Counted from the stretch's first letter, positions 27,333 through 36,674 are shown. The stretch is 64,000 bases of DNA from an uncultured Bdellovibrionales bacterium (GCA_903833275.1 CAILEP010000031.1:223401-287400); one strand, 5' to 3'. Numbers and translations: made by a program. The notes: a model not told the origin generated them from the sequence alone.

Positions 27333-30300
27333 AAATCGCACCTTACTTGCCCTCATCATTTTCGCCTTTGTCGGTACTTTGCAAATGCCGCGCTCGACAT
27401 TTGCCCAAGAAGCGCAGGTGAAGAAAAGCGCCAAAAAAGCACAGGCCGCTAAGGGTGAAGAGAAGTCCAAGACAGTTGGCGACATATTAAAGAAAATTGA
27501 ACGAAAATCAGAAAAAGTTAATATTCAAAAATCTCAAATCAGTTTGCCAAAATTTCAAGCTCAACAGAAGGCGGCGGCCCCAACAGTTGATTTGAAGTCA
27601 GTAAAGCCGCCGCCATCGAACAAACTTTACTACGAAGAAGGCACCGACGAGGCCGAGCTTGAGCGTGTTACCGATGAGGGGATCAATCAGCTCTACGGCT
27701 TATCGCAACAATACAAAATGAGCCCCCGCCGTGGTGAACTCTGGTTGCGACTGGCCGAACAGTACGTCGAAAAAGCGCGTTTGATTGAGTTTCGCGTTAT
27801 GACCAAGAATGACCAAGCGATGGCGGCATTTCAAGCTGGCAAGCTTAAGCAGCGCCCTAAAGTGGATCTATCAGCATCGAAAGAATATAACAAAAAAGCC
27901 ATTCAGCTTTACGAGTGGTTTCTGCGCGACTTTCCGAAAGATCAAAAAATCGATCAAGCGCTTTTCTTTTTGGGCTTTAACTACTTTGAAATCGGCGATT
28001 CGAAAAAGGGTCAAAGTTACTATGTGAGATTGACCAAAGAATTTCCGAACTCGCTTTACGTCAGCGAGTCCAACTTTGCGTTGGGCGAATATAATTTTGA
28101 AAACGACCATTTCAAAGTCGCACTCGAATATTACGGTCGTGTGGCCACTCAAAAGAACAATCGCCTTTACGCATTTGCTCTCTACAAATCATCTTGGTGC
28201 TACTATAAAATGAACCAGTCGCTGAAGGGTCTTAATTACCTCGAGCAAGTGATTTACGAAGGGCGAAAATCGAAAGGTCAGAAAGACAAATCGATTGGCG
28301 GTGTTAGTCGAATTCGTCTGGCCACTGAGGCGATTAAAGATCTCATCGTATTTTTCGCTGAAGCCGGTGATTACAAGAAATCGAGAACTTATTTTGAAGC
28401 GGTTATTGGCGAAAAAAGTGCCAATGCGAATTTAGCAAAGCTCGCCTACTTTTATGTTGATACCGGAAACCGGGCCGCAGCTCGATTCGTATTTCGAGAC
28501 CTAATCAGCCAAGACCCAAACTCAGTTAAGGCCTATGACTATCAGTACGCGATTGTTAAAGTATATGGTGCATCTGGTGACCCCGCTGTTTTCAAGAAAG
28601 AACTTTATGATTGGATCGCCCAATATGGGCCGGGCAGTTCTTGGCAAAAGACCAATGAAGCCGAGAAAGAGGCCGTCAAGAAAGCCACAGAATTGATGGA
28701 ATCGCTTTTGCGAAACAACGTACTGCAGAATCATCAGATGGCGCAAAACTCTAGAACCAAGTCGGCGTTTACAAATGCCAAAGCTGGTTACGAACTGTAT
28801 TTTCAGACCTTTCACGAAGGCTCTAAAATAGACGAGATGCACTTCTTTTATGCAGAATTGCTTTTTGATGTTAATGATTTTGAAAAGGCCGCCTATCATT
28901 ACACGTGGGTCGTTGAGAATGCCCCGACCAGTGCTTATTACGATAAATCGCTGCTAAATTCTCTGCTCTCATACGAAAAGCGCCTTCCGACGGACGAAAA
29001 AATTCGCAAGATCGTTGGTAACACAACCGAGCCAATCGAATTCGATCCGTCGATTAAGGCTTTTGAAAAGGCCGCCTTTCGTTTCGTTGAAAAGTCGCCC
29101 AAAGGCGACAACGTCGTTGCCGTTAAATATCGGCTAGGGGCGCTCTATTATCTTTTTAATCAATTCGACGCCTCGATCAAGTTGCTGATGGAAGTTATTA
29201 AGAAGTACCCAAAGACTCAATATGCTAAGTTCTCTGCCAACCATTTGCTCGATATCTACAATTTAAGAAAAGATTACGTTGGGCTGCAGAATGCGGCGAA
29301 CGAGATTCTGGCCATCCCCGAACTTGCGCACTCAGAGATTGGCGCCCAAATTCATGACATTAAATTACGAACGGACTTCAAGGTCGCCAAAGACCTCGAA
29401 AACAAAAAAGACTATGGTGGCAGCGCCAAAATGTATGAGTCTTTTGCCATGCGAAATAAGGGCAGCGACCTATCGAATATGGCGATGTTCAACGCGGCAG
29501 TAAATTACGAGCGCGCCGGTGACATCATTAAGGCCATTGGGGTCTATGCGATTATCGCGACCTCGACTGACAAAAAGGCTGCGGACATTAAAGCCAAGTC
29601 GATTAAGTTTTTGCCCGTCCTTTTTGAGAAAACGGGTCAATATGCTAAGGCGGCTCAGTCTTATGATGCATTCGCCAAGGCCAACCCAAAAGACCCATTA
29701 TCAGTCGAGTACCTCTTCAATGCTGCGGTCATTTACGATGGCATGAATGCATTTACCCAAGCTATACACAATTACGAAGTCTATTTTGAGAAGCATAAAG
29801 GGCACGACAAATTTGAGGTGCTATTTCTAATTGCCAAAATCTATCAACGAATGGGGCAAGCGGATCGGGCGATCAGCGAATACAATAAATACATAAATAG
29901 CGGGACTTCAAATCGAACTGGCATCGTTGAAGCCACATTTACGATTGCAAAATTGCATGAGCGACTAGAGCGCGGCAAAGTCGCGCGCCAATGGTTTGAG
30001 AAGACTGTGGCGGTACAGAGACGGCTTTCGTCTTCGGGTAAGCCGGTCGGGGCCTCGTTTGCGGCTGAAGCGAAGTTTAAGTTGGTGTATCGGTATTACG
30101 ACGATCTCGTTTCGATTCGAATTCCGCTAAATCCCGATGCTCAGGCTGGGGCGCTCAAGAAGAAACTCGCGATTTTGAATACCTTGAAAGATCAATTAAA
30201 GAGCGTTGTGGCTTATGATGACGGGCCGCAAATCGTTGCTGCACTCACGACTCAAGGTCAAGCGTTGCATCACCTCTATACTTCGATTATGAATGCGCCG

Positions 30301-30549
30301 GTCCCGAAAGGCTTTAAGCCTGACGAGATGAAAGAGTATAAGGCTGGGGTGCAAAAGCTTGCGGACCCATTTAAAGATCAGGCCGTCGAGGCTTATCAAT
30401 CGGCGATTCAACGAGGGCACGAACTCGAGGCCTATTCGGGTGCGCTCACCGTTGCGATGAAGAACTTGGCGTTGCTAAAGGGCGAAAAAGGCGAAGTTAA
30501 CGAGACCAAGGCAATTATCACGAAGTTGCCTGATACGATGGGGCTATAA
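27307..30549 (+). CDS. Large exported TPR protein, AgmU/GltD-like
   Basis: About 1080 residues. A signal peptide (cleavage near STFAQ) starts from ATG 27307 or GTG 27325; an in-frame ATG at 27286 is less likely. After a Lys-rich linker, TPR/Sel1-like helix pairs fill most of the chain, e.g. YEWFLRDFPKDQKIDQALFFLG, YYVRLTKEFPNSLYVSESNF, LLMEVIKKYPKTQYAKF and NYEVYFEKHKGHDKFEV. The P-x(4)A/E spacing repeats every 34-38 residues. It is close in size and architecture to AgmU (GltD), the large TPR protein of Myxococcus gliding. The start overlaps the preceding TPR gene. It probably forms an extended periplasmic scaffold. Confidence 0.8.
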   Translation: MSGLKAVNKNRTLLALIIFAFVGTLQMPRSTFAQEAQVKKSAKKAQAAKGEEKSKTVGDILKKIERKSEKVNIQKSQISLPKFQAQQKAAAPTVDLKSVKPPPSNKLYYEEGTDEAELERVTDEGINQLYGLSQQYKMSPRRGELWLRLAEQYVEKARLIEFRVMTKNDQAMAAFQAGKLKQRPKVDLSASKEYNKKAIQLYEWFLRDFPKDQKIDQALFFLGFNYFEIGDSKKGQSYYVRLTKEFPNSLYVSESNFALGEYNFENDHFKVALEYYGRVATQKNNRLYAFALYKSSWCYYKMNQSLKGLNYLEQVIYEGRKSKGQKDKSIGGVSRIRLATEAIKDLIVFFAEAGDYKKSRTYFEAVIGEKSANANLAKLAYFYVDTGNRAAARFVFRDLISQDPNSVKAYDYQYAIVKVYGASGDPAVFKKELYDWIAQYGPGSSWQKTNEAEKEAVKKATELMESLLRNNVLQNHQMAQNSRTKSAFTNAKAGYELYFQTFHEGSKIDEMHFFYAELLFDVNDFEKAAYHYTWVVENAPTSAYYDKSLLNSLLSYEKRLPTDEKIRKIVGNTTEPIEFDPSIKAFEKAAFRFVEKSPKGDNVVAVKYRLGALYYLFNQFDASIKLLMEVIKKYPKTQYAKFSANHLLDIYNLRKDYVGLQNAANEILAIPELAHSEIGAQIHDIKLRTDFKVAKDLENKKDYGGSAKMYESFAMRNKGSDLSNMAMFNAAVNYERAGDIIKAIGVYAIIATSTDKKAADIKAKSIKFLPVLFEKTGQYAKAAQSYDAFAKANPKDPLSVEYLFNAAVIYDGMNAFTQAIHNYEVYFEKHKGHDKFEVLFLIAKIYQRMGQADRAISEYNKYINSGTSNRTGIVEATFTIAKLHERLERGKVARQWFEKTVAVQRRLSSSGKPVGASFAAEAKFKLVYRYYDDLVSIRIPLNPDAQAGALKKKLAILNTLKDQLKSVVAYDDGPQIVAALTTQGQALHHLYTSIMNAPVPKGFKPDEMKEYKAGVQKLADPFKDQAVEAYQSAIQRGHELEAYSGALTVAMKNLALLKGEKGEVNETKAIITKLPDTMGL

Positions 30550-31512
30550 GTGTTGTTTCGATCAGATAGAATTATTTTAACAAATATAGCCGTGGCCTTG
30601 GTGGCTGGCGTGCTTTGCTTCTCGACAACCGTGCGCGCTCAATTTGATGAGAACCCAAAAGGCAACAAGGCCAGGGCGAACAATAATGATAGCAGTGACC
30701 TCGATAAAGATTTTGATGAGACCGGTGATAAAAAGACCGATCCGGCCAAGGGCTTGCCTGAAGAGCATACTGAAGACGCCGCGGATGCCTCTGCAGAACA
30801 TAACGATTTTGCTAAGTCCGCAGAGGTGACCAAGGCTGAGTTAGACGAATTGAGTGCCGCCCTTAAAAAGCGATCTGAACCACAATTGGTTAAAGCCGCC
30901 GCGGCAATTTTGAGCAAAAACCCCAGCCATCTTGAGTCTCTTAATGCGATGGCGGTCTACTATTTTGAAGCTAAGAAATACGGCATGGCAAAGTTGCTAA
31001 TAAAAAGGGCGATGAAAGATCATCCGAAAGAACCGGCACTCTTTAACAATTTGGGTATTATTTATTTGTCAGAGGGCGAGACTCGTTCCGCGATTGAGTA
31101 TTTTCGAAAAAGCATCGCTGCCCGAGCCGACTACCGTATCGGCGCCACCAATTTGGGTTCTATCTACCTGGATTATCGCGACTACAAGCGATCGGTATCG
31201 CCTCTTGAAGAGGGTTACAAGGCGGCGCGTTCGGACGTACGTCGGGGTGATGCCACTGCGGTCGAAATTGCGAATAACTATGGGGTCGCCTTGATGGGCA
31301 CGGGCGAGAATGCCAAGGCAGAAGAGGTTTTTAGCGAAATCGTAAGTTCGAGTGCTCGTAATCCGGTGCCGTATTTGAACTACGCGATTCTCTTGGTCGA
31401 GGTCCAGAAAAAGAAAAATGATGCTGTTCGGGTACTAAGTAAATTAAAATTTATGACTGATGACCGCGAGATTTTACGACGAGTCGAAGCGCTCGAGCGT
31501 AAACTTGAATAA
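30550..31512 (+). CDS. Exported TPR protein
   Basis: A GTG start directly follows the preceding stop codon. A signal peptide (cleavage near VRAQ) is followed by an acidic linker (residues 36-95) and three or more TPR units: LESLNAMAVYYFEAKKYGMAKLLI, PALFNNLGIIYLSEGETRSAIEYF and IGATNLGSIYLDYRDYKRS. Periplasmic location is inferred. It belongs to the same run as its neighbours and probably serves as a connector. No more precise assignment can be made. Confidence 0.76.
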   Translation: MLFRSDRIILTNIAVALVAGVLCFSTTVRAQFDENPKGNKARANNNDSSDLDKDFDETGDKKTDPAKGLPEEHTEDAADASAEHNDFAKSAEVTKAELDELSAALKKRSEPQLVKAAAAILSKNPSHLESLNAMAVYYFEAKKYGMAKLLIKRAMKDHPKEPALFNNLGIIYLSEGETRSAIEYFRKSIAARADYRIGATNLGSIYLDYRDYKRSVSPLEEGYKAARSDVRRGDATAVEIANNYGVALMGTGENAKAEEVFSEIVSSSARNPVPYLNYAILLVEVQKKKNDAVRVLSKLKFMTDDREILRRVEALERKLE

Positions 31513-31529
31513 ACGGAGTCTTTAGACTT

Positions 31530-31865
31530 ATGAGCGTGCGCATACTTTTTTTCACTACAACTTTACTTTCTTCAATCATATTGGGGATGGGTGCCTTTGC
31601 TCAGGACACCTCGCTTTCGCCTCGCGTAAAAAGCCCGACCGAAAAACAAAACGAAAAGCATTCGAACAACGGCGGCGATAAGCGAACTACGTCGATTAAT
31701 TTCGAAGACGAGTTGGTTGAGGGTGAAGTTAAAAAACCTGAACTGTTATACTTATTGCAGAAGAAACAATTTAATTTCAAGCGACTTATAAAGTTACGAG
31801 AAAATTTTTTGCCAGAGATGAATAGAACATCAGAAGAAATTGGTTTGGGCCGAGGTCAAAATTGA
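31530..31865 (+). CDS. Small exported protein of the motor cluster
   Basis: The 111-residue protein has a signal peptide (cleavage near GAFAQ). A polar linker precedes a short conserved-looking segment INFEDELVEGEVKKPELLYL, then FKRLIKLRENFLPEMNRTSEE. I recall a similar pattern (EGE/DLKxP ... LIxLRxxFxxEM) in small proteins encoded beside FHA/TonB-type genes in myxobacteria; this should be checked. The stop overlaps the TTG of the next gene by four bases, so they are co-translated, pointing to a partnership with the FHA-TonB protein. Confidence 0.7.
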   Translation: MSVRILFFTTTLLSSIILGMGAFAQDTSLSPRVKSPTEKQNEKHSNNGGDKRTTSINFEDELVEGEVKKPELLYLLQKKQFNFKRLIKLRENFLPEMNRTSEEIGLGRGQN

Positions 31866-33871
31866 AGACACCGATTTTTCTACGCGTTTATCAGAGCGGC
31901 AAGTTGTTGAGCGTAAAACAATTTACCGATGAGCAAATTGTTATAGGCAGCAATGAGGGCATACAGCTGACGTTGGCGGGCGAGGGTGTTTTCCCGTTAC
32001 ACGCTTGTATCGACGAACGAGATGCGGGATATTACATTTTAGATCTCGGCTCACAGCTGGGTACGTTCAAAAACGGGCACAAAATATTTGATGAGGCCAT
32101 CGAGTCGGGTGATGAGCTTCAAATCGGGCCCTATAAAATTGAATTCTTTATTGGTTTACCAAAACCAACGTCGGCACCAAAGGGGGCTTCGACAGCGCCG
32201 AGCTCGCCGTCGAATTCTGATAAGGGAGCTCTCAATGCCGGCCCGCCTTCCATAAACGACAAGAAAAATGATAAAAAGAAAAAGAATCTAGGCAACGGTG
32301 TGCAGGTCGTAGAAGAAAATTCGAAATCTCCGGTGCCGACGATCACGCGAATGCCGGTTGAGGCTGCGTCGACAGCCTCACGGGGTGATATCAAGTCAAG
32401 CGACAGAGCAGAATTGGATGCCCCGAGCATTAGTTCGAAGCAGATGGCGCAGCGCTATCGCAATTCAAAAGGCACGATTGTCGAAGTCATTGTCGCTTGG
32501 CGCGACCGCGTGATTGGTAGTTATCATTTTCGAGAAGTCGGTGAAGTCACCATCGGGTCCGATGAGACTTCGACGATTCAAATCCCACTCGTAGGGGCCT
32601 CTCGAACCAAGCACACTCTTCTTAAAGTCGAAAATGCCGTTCGCGTTTGTTTTACCCAAGATATGTCGGGTGATTACTATAAAGACGATGAGCATCTTTC
32701 ACTTTCAGACTTAAAGCGAAAAAATCGGGTTGTTCAGATTGAGCAAGGGTTTGAAATGGCTTTGGGTCAAGGTGAGATGGTCCACCTCAGTTTGCACGGC
32801 GATCTAATTTCTATTTATATTCACTACGTGCAAGAGACACCTGTGCCGATCATAGGCTCTTTGTTCGATCTCACGACCTCTGAAGCGACAGCCGTTCTTA
32901 TGTCGATTGTTATCGCGGCCATTTTTGGACTTTATATGGCGCTCTATTCGCCAAAAAACCTCGAAGAAGAGACGAAGCTTGAGGAGCCTATAAGGCGCGC
33001 TGTTGTGACCTTTAATCCTCCTGAAAAGAAAATCGTAAAGGTTGAGTCGGAAACCAAGCCGGAGCAGAAAAAAGTCGTTAAGGTTGCAGATAAAACCGAA
33101 CAGACGACGACAAAGCCTGACCCAGGCAAGGCAAGTGATATTCGGCCAAGCCAAGAAAATAGAAAAACAAAGCAGGCGAGCTCGACGGTTAACCAAGGCG
33201 CAACAGTTAAAACCGGCAAATCGGGTGCGGCTCTAGAGAGCGAAAAGAAAGATGTCACGCAAAAAGGTTTGCTTGGCGGATTTGGCGGTAAGGGTTTGCA
33301 AAAAGAACTTTCAAAAGCTTATCAGGGCACCCAGGGCTTGATTGGTGATGCCAACGAGAAAACTGGTTTTTCGGGTTCGACAGAAGAGAGAACGGGCGAC
33401 AATTTAGGCGGCCGGTTGAAAAATGTGGGCGCGGGCGGCAAAGGCTCGTCAACTTACGGAGTTCAAGGTGTCGGCACCAAGGGTAAGGGCACGGCGAGTG
33501 CCGGTTCGGGTTCGGGTGGCATCGGTAAGAAAGGTCGCGTCGATCTGAATATCGGCGAGTCTGAAGCGGAATTTACCGGCACGATTGATCGAGAAGCGAT
33601 TCGCCGAGTGATCCGAGAAAATATTAAGCAGTTTCAATTTTGCTACGATCAAGCGCTTCGAAAACATTCGGATGCTTACGGCAAAGTTGAAGTGAAATGG
33701 TTTATTCAAGAGCACGGTCGAGCTACAAATACGGTCGTAAAGAGTAATACTGTTGGTGACGCTGAAATGGGTAACTGCATCGCGCGTGTGATTAGAGGGC
33801 TGACGTTTCCGGAGCCGCCTCAAGATCAGATTGCTGAAGTGACTTATCCGTTCGTGTTCGCATCGCAGTAG
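31862..33871 (+). CDS. FHA-TonB trans-envelope protein, GltG/GltJ-like
   Basis: The order of parts over 669 residues: an N-terminal FHA domain (about 1-105; IVIGSNEGIQLTL, LDLGSQLGTFKNG); a Ser/Pro/Lys linker; a second FHA-like domain (about 200-320; VTIGSDETSTIQIP); one membrane helix (about 341-361); a long Lys/Gln/Thr then Gly-rich periplasmic linker; and a C-terminal TonB/TolA-like domain (about 573-669; DREAIRRVIRENIKQFQFCYDQAL, YPFVFASQ). This matches the gliding proteins PglI (GltG) and AgmX (GltJ), which carry signals or force from cytoplasm to outer membrane. TTG start, coupled to the preceding gene. Confidence 0.88.
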   Translation: MKTPIFLRVYQSGKLLSVKQFTDEQIVIGSNEGIQLTLAGEGVFPLHACIDERDAGYYILDLGSQLGTFKNGHKIFDEAIESGDELQIGPYKIEFFIGLPKPTSAPKGASTAPSSPSNSDKGALNAGPPSINDKKNDKKKKNLGNGVQVVEENSKSPVPTITRMPVEAASTASRGDIKSSDRAELDAPSISSKQMAQRYRNSKGTIVEVIVAWRDRVIGSYHFREVGEVTIGSDETSTIQIPLVGASRTKHTLLKVENAVRVCFTQDMSGDYYKDDEHLSLSDLKRKNRVVQIEQGFEMALGQGEMVHLSLHGDLISIYIHYVQETPVPIIGSLFDLTTSEATAVLMSIVIAAIFGLYMALYSPKNLEEETKLEEPIRRAVVTFNPPEKKIVKVESETKPEQKKVVKVADKTEQTTTKPDPGKASDIRPSQENRKTKQASSTVNQGATVKTGKSGAALESEKKDVTQKGLLGGFGGKGLQKELSKAYQGTQGLIGDANEKTGFSGSTEERTGDNLGGRLKNVGAGGKGSSTYGVQGVGTKGKGTASAGSGSGGIGKKGRVDLNIGESEAEFTGTIDREAIRRVIRENIKQFQFCYDQALRKHSDAYGKVEVKWFIQEHGRATNTVVKSNTVGDAEMGNCIARVIRGLTFPEPPQDQIAEVTYPFVFASQ

Positions 33872-33908
33872 TTTTTAGATGAAGTGGTTTGTAATTTAAG
33901 GGGAGGTA

Positions 33909-34610
33909 ATGAAAGTGGATCCAAAAGCAGCAGCATCGGCGGTTGAGATTGCCAATAAGTGCGCCGATAGCTCGAACTTTATCATGCAATCGTTTTGTGA
34001 GGGCGGAGCGGCCATGTACGTTATCGCCGCCGTCGGTTTGATCACCGCATTTCTCGTCGTCGAGCGTTTATTTACGCTGAGCCGATTAATGGTGAGCAAG
34101 TCGAGCGTAAATGAAAACATCTTTAGCATGATATTGCGAGGTGATGTTCGGCAGGCAATTGCCTTTTGTGATCGCAAGTCAGTGCCGCTAACGGCAACAC
34201 TCAAGGCTGGCCTTGTGCAGGTGTTAAACAAGCGACCCGATGAAGAGGTGCAGGTGGCGATGGACGCGGCAGTGCTTCGCGAAACGCCTAAGCTCGAAGG
34301 CTGGGTTTCGTTTCTGGCCGTTTTTGGTAACGTTTCAGTTTTGATCGGATTGCTTGGTACCATTTCAGGTCTGATCGAATCATTTCGTGGTGTGGCTCAA
34401 GCCGATGCCGCTAAGAAAGCCGAATTGCTTTCAAATGGTATTTCTGAAGCACTTCACTGTACTGCATTCGGACTGCTCGTCGCGATTGTGGCGATAGTGG
34501 CCTATGGATTTTTTCAATTGCGAATTGGTCGAGCGCTTACGGATATGCAAGAGAGCTCGATGACATTAATGAATTTGGTCTGCTCGAATCGGGACAAAAT
34601 AAAAGACTAA
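33909..34610 (+). CDS. MotA/TolQ/ExbB-type proton channel, AglR-like
   Basis: Three membrane helices are visible (about residues 33-58, 135-165 and 185-215), with the large cytoplasmic loop between the first and second, as in TolQ/ExbB. Helix 2-3 carry the family pattern GLLGTISGLIESF and ALHCTAFGLLVAIVAIVAYGF. The good ribosome binding site (GGGGAGG, 6 bases before ATG) marks the start. Together with the two following genes it makes a TolQ-TolR-TolR set like aglR-aglQ-aglS, the gliding motor of Myxococcus. It would convert proton flow into motion of the FHA-TonB/TPR scaffold. Confidence 0.92.
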   Translation: MKVDPKAAASAVEIANKCADSSNFIMQSFCEGGAAMYVIAAVGLITAFLVVERLFTLSRLMVSKSSVNENIFSMILRGDVRQAIAFCDRKSVPLTATLKAGLVQVLNKRPDEEVQVAMDAAVLRETPKLEGWVSFLAVFGNVSVLIGLLGTISGLIESFRGVAQADAAKKAELLSNGISEALHCTAFGLLVAIVAIVAYGFFQLRIGRALTDMQESSMTLMNLVCSNRDKIKD

Positions 34611-34623
34611 ATTAGAGGGGCTC

Positions 34624-35094
34624 ATGGCACAAATCGAAGAAAGTGGTAAAGGCAGATCGTCGAGTGTGGACATAAATATTGTCCCGTTCATCGATTTAAT
34701 GTCGGTGCTTGTAATTTTTCTTTTGATTACAGCTGTGTGGTCGCAAGTGTCGATGATTCAAATCGGAAGTTCGATTTACGGTAAGAAAACCAACGATCAG
34801 AAGGCCGAGCCTCCCCCTCGTGCTGAAGTATTATTTCGCGTTGATATCAAGCCGTTCGGGCACCGTGTCGTTGTCGGCACTCAGACCATTGAGATCCCCA
34901 AAATTGGCGCGGATTACGATCTGGGCAAATTGTCGATAGAGCTTAAAAAAGTAAAAGAGATTTATCCCGATAAGGTGGACTGCGTTGTTACCATGTCTGA
35001 TGAACTGGCTTATGTGCATTTGATTGACGGTATGGATGCGCTATTGCAATCCGGCTTTCCGCAAATTTCGGTTGCAACCGGGGGGGCTCAGTAA
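34624..35094 (+). CDS. ExbD/TolR-type motor subunit, AglQ/AglS-like
   Basis: The 156-residue protein has one N-terminal membrane helix with the conserved acidic residue: INIVPFIDLMSVLVIFLLITAV. The Asp is expected to take part in proton conduction with the channel partner. The periplasmic part has a TolR/ExbD-like fold with a typical end (DELAYVHLIDGMDALLQSGFPQISVATGG). AGAGGGG lies upstream of the ATG. The stop overlaps the start of the next TolR-type gene by one base (TAATG). Confidence 0.92.
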   Translation: MAQIEESGKGRSSSVDINIVPFIDLMSVLVIFLLITAVWSQVSMIQIGSSIYGKKTNDQKAEPPPRAEVLFRVDIKPFGHRVVVGTQTIEIPKIGADYDLGKLSIELKKVKEIYPDKVDCVVTMSDELAYVHLIDGMDALLQSGFPQISVATGGAQ

Positions 35095-35669
35095 TGGCTA
35101 TTCGAATACCTGGGTTGCGAGATCGTCACGGTCGTCGGTCGTCTGTAAAGCGAAGTGTAGTGGCGGTGTTATCACTGACCGCGATGGTTGATCTTTTTAC
35201 GGTGTTGGTGGTTTTTCTTCTGCAAAATTATGCGACGACAGGTGAGGTCATTGAAATCCCTGAAGGGGTTAAATTACCTACCGCAAAGGAAGTAAAAGAT
35301 CTAAAGCCGGCGAACGTCGTAATCGTTTCAGAAAAAGGTCTTGCGCTCAATAGCGATCGAATTATGGATTTTCAACAGGTGCGAGCTCAAACCGATTGGG
35401 AGCTTGGCCCGCTAAAAGATAAGCTTCAGCAATTAATTGCCAAAGGTGAAGAAGACAAAAAAGCGCTTACAAGTCAGTTAAAGAGCGCAGTTGAGAAAAT
35501 GAAGGTCGGCGATAAGGCCGTGGAGCAAGAGGTCGATGCCTTTCGAAAAGTGACCATTCAGGCCGATAAACAATTGGATTTTCTCACTCTCAAAAAAGTA
35601 ATGTACACCGTAACCGAAGCGGGCATTATCGAAATTAATTTTGCCGTTATGAAAACGCCCGACAAATAA
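35094..35669 (+). CDS. ExbD/TolR-type motor subunit, second AglQ/AglS-like
   Basis: The basic cytoplasmic N-terminus (RDRHGRRSSVKRSV) is followed by a membrane helix with the conserved Asp: LTAMVDLFTVLVVFLLQNY. The periplasmic region has an inserted helical stretch (about residues 105-160) compared with the first subunit. Two different TolR-type subunits beside one TolQ-type channel is the arrangement known from AglRQS. It ends the plus-strand cluster; the convergent GYF-PilZ gene stops four bases away. Confidence 0.9.
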   Translation: MAIRIPGLRDRHGRRSSVKRSVVAVLSLTAMVDLFTVLVVFLLQNYATTGEVIEIPEGVKLPTAKEVKDLKPANVVIVSEKGLALNSDRIMDFQQVRAQTDWELGPLKDKLQQLIAKGEEDKKALTSQLKSAVEKMKVGDKAVEQEVDAFRKVTIQADKQLDFLTLKKVMYTVTEAGIIEINFAVMKTPDK

Positions 35670-35673
35670 ATAA

Positions 35674-36561
35674 TCAAGCAGCGATCGGGACGTTCTTTCT
35701 AGATTTTAATACAAAATCAATTATAGACGATTTGGCTTCTTGGCTGATGCTTTGAAAGCGAAAGCCATAATTTCCCAATTCGGTCATATATTGAACCGAG
35801 GCCTTAGCAAGAATTGTTTGGGCCAATTGCTCAGACTTTATTTCGATATCTACGACTTGGCCGATAGAAAGGTGTGTTTCAATGCTTGCCACTCTAAATC
35901 CGCCTTCAGAAATGGATTTGATTTGGCCAATTATTATTTGATCATTAAATCTAATAACGGCACTGGCACGAATGGGCGCTCGTGCATGTTCGCGGCGGTT
36001 CAATCCGAGTTCATCGAGGAGGTCGCCAAAATCGTAAAGGTCGGCCCAGGATTTCATTCCTTTAGTCCAGATGAGAATCTCATCTTTACTCTGTACGCCG
36101 CGCAGTTCGTTAATCATCTCGGCCCGAGTCAGTGGCCCTTTTGACGCCCCGTCGATTGCATAATGCCAAAGTTGTACGACCGAACTTTCGGTGGCCGTCA
36201 CTGCGGGGCTGTTGGCAGAGTTGTCGGTAGAGCTAGAATTGGCACGGCCGGTGTCATTTTCCAAAGAAATGCTGTCAGCCGAGGTTTCAGCAAAAATACT
36301 GGTTGGGCTGCTGTCGGGGCTTTTCAGCATCGAAGGGTTCATTGTCATTGGTGACGCCACCTGATGGTGCGCTAGCTTGAATTGCTGTTCTAAGGATGGT
36401 AATTCTTTGGTCCACCAGCTGAGGGTTTGCCAATGCGACTGTGGGCGTCCCCAAATGAGACACTCCGCGGGTAGTTGGCCTTCCGTCATCTGAGCGTTAA
36501 CCTCGTCAGACGTAAAGGGTCCCGTTACTTTTTCTTTTTGACTAATAAACCATCGATTCAT
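35674..36561 (-). CDS. Cytoplasmic GYF-GYF-PilZ protein (possible cyclic-di-GMP receptor)
   Basis: Two GYF_2-type domains (about 1-50, RWFISQKEKVTGPFTSDEV; and 131-175, WHYAIDGASKGPLTRAEM, both ending in IW-G...W) are joined by a Ser/Thr-rich linker. A C-terminal PilZ domain follows (about 188-290). PilZ has the RxxxR motif at Arg190-Arg194; the second motif reads SISEGG, with Ser where Asp/Asn is usual. It should therefore be tested whether it still binds c-di-GMP. GYF domains also occur in gliding protein AgmX/GltJ, so location beside the motor cluster suggests a regulatory link. No signal peptide or membrane helix is seen. Confidence 0.9.
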   Translation of the reverse strand: MNRWFISQKEKVTGPFTSDEVNAQMTEGQLPAECLIWGRPQSHWQTLSWWTKELPSLEQQFKLAHHQVASPMTMNPSMLKSPDSSPTSIFAETSADSISLENDTGRANSSSTDNSANSPAVTATESSVVQLWHYAIDGASKGPLTRAEMINELRGVQSKDEILIWTKGMKSWADLYDFGDLLDELGLNRREHARAPIRASAVIRFNDQIIIGQIKSISEGGFRVASIETHLSIGQVVDIEIKSEQLAQTILAKASVQYMTELGNYGFRFQSISQEAKSSIIDFVLKSRKNVPIAA

Positions 36562-36632
36562 GCTTATGTGAAATCGGCACTTTGGTCCTCAAACTTGAGT
36601 AGAGCCCGACCTTGTGGGGGTATGCCGCGGGT

Positions 36633-36660
36633 TTTTCGAAGAGCTTAGACGCTCGAAAAG
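36633..36660 (+). promoter_or_regulatory. Hairpin just before the lptCA ribosome binding site
   Basis: TTTTCGA (36633-36640 region) followed by GAGC pairs with GCTCGAAAA (36652-36660) around the loop TTAGAC, with a small bulge. The 3' arm runs straight into AAGGAG, the ribosome binding site of the lptCA gene, so folding could limit ribosome access. The function is unproven. Confidence 0.35.
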
Positions 36661-36674
36661 GAGTTTGATAGACT

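Noticed and set aside
30640..31512. Additional lipoprotein or frameshift in the third TPR gene
   Set aside because: The frame is continuous with signal peptide and TPR units; no lipobox is present.
33449..34363. Minus-strand frames opposite the FHA-TonB and TolQ-like genes
   Set aside because: They mirror strongly recognised genes and carry no motif of their own.
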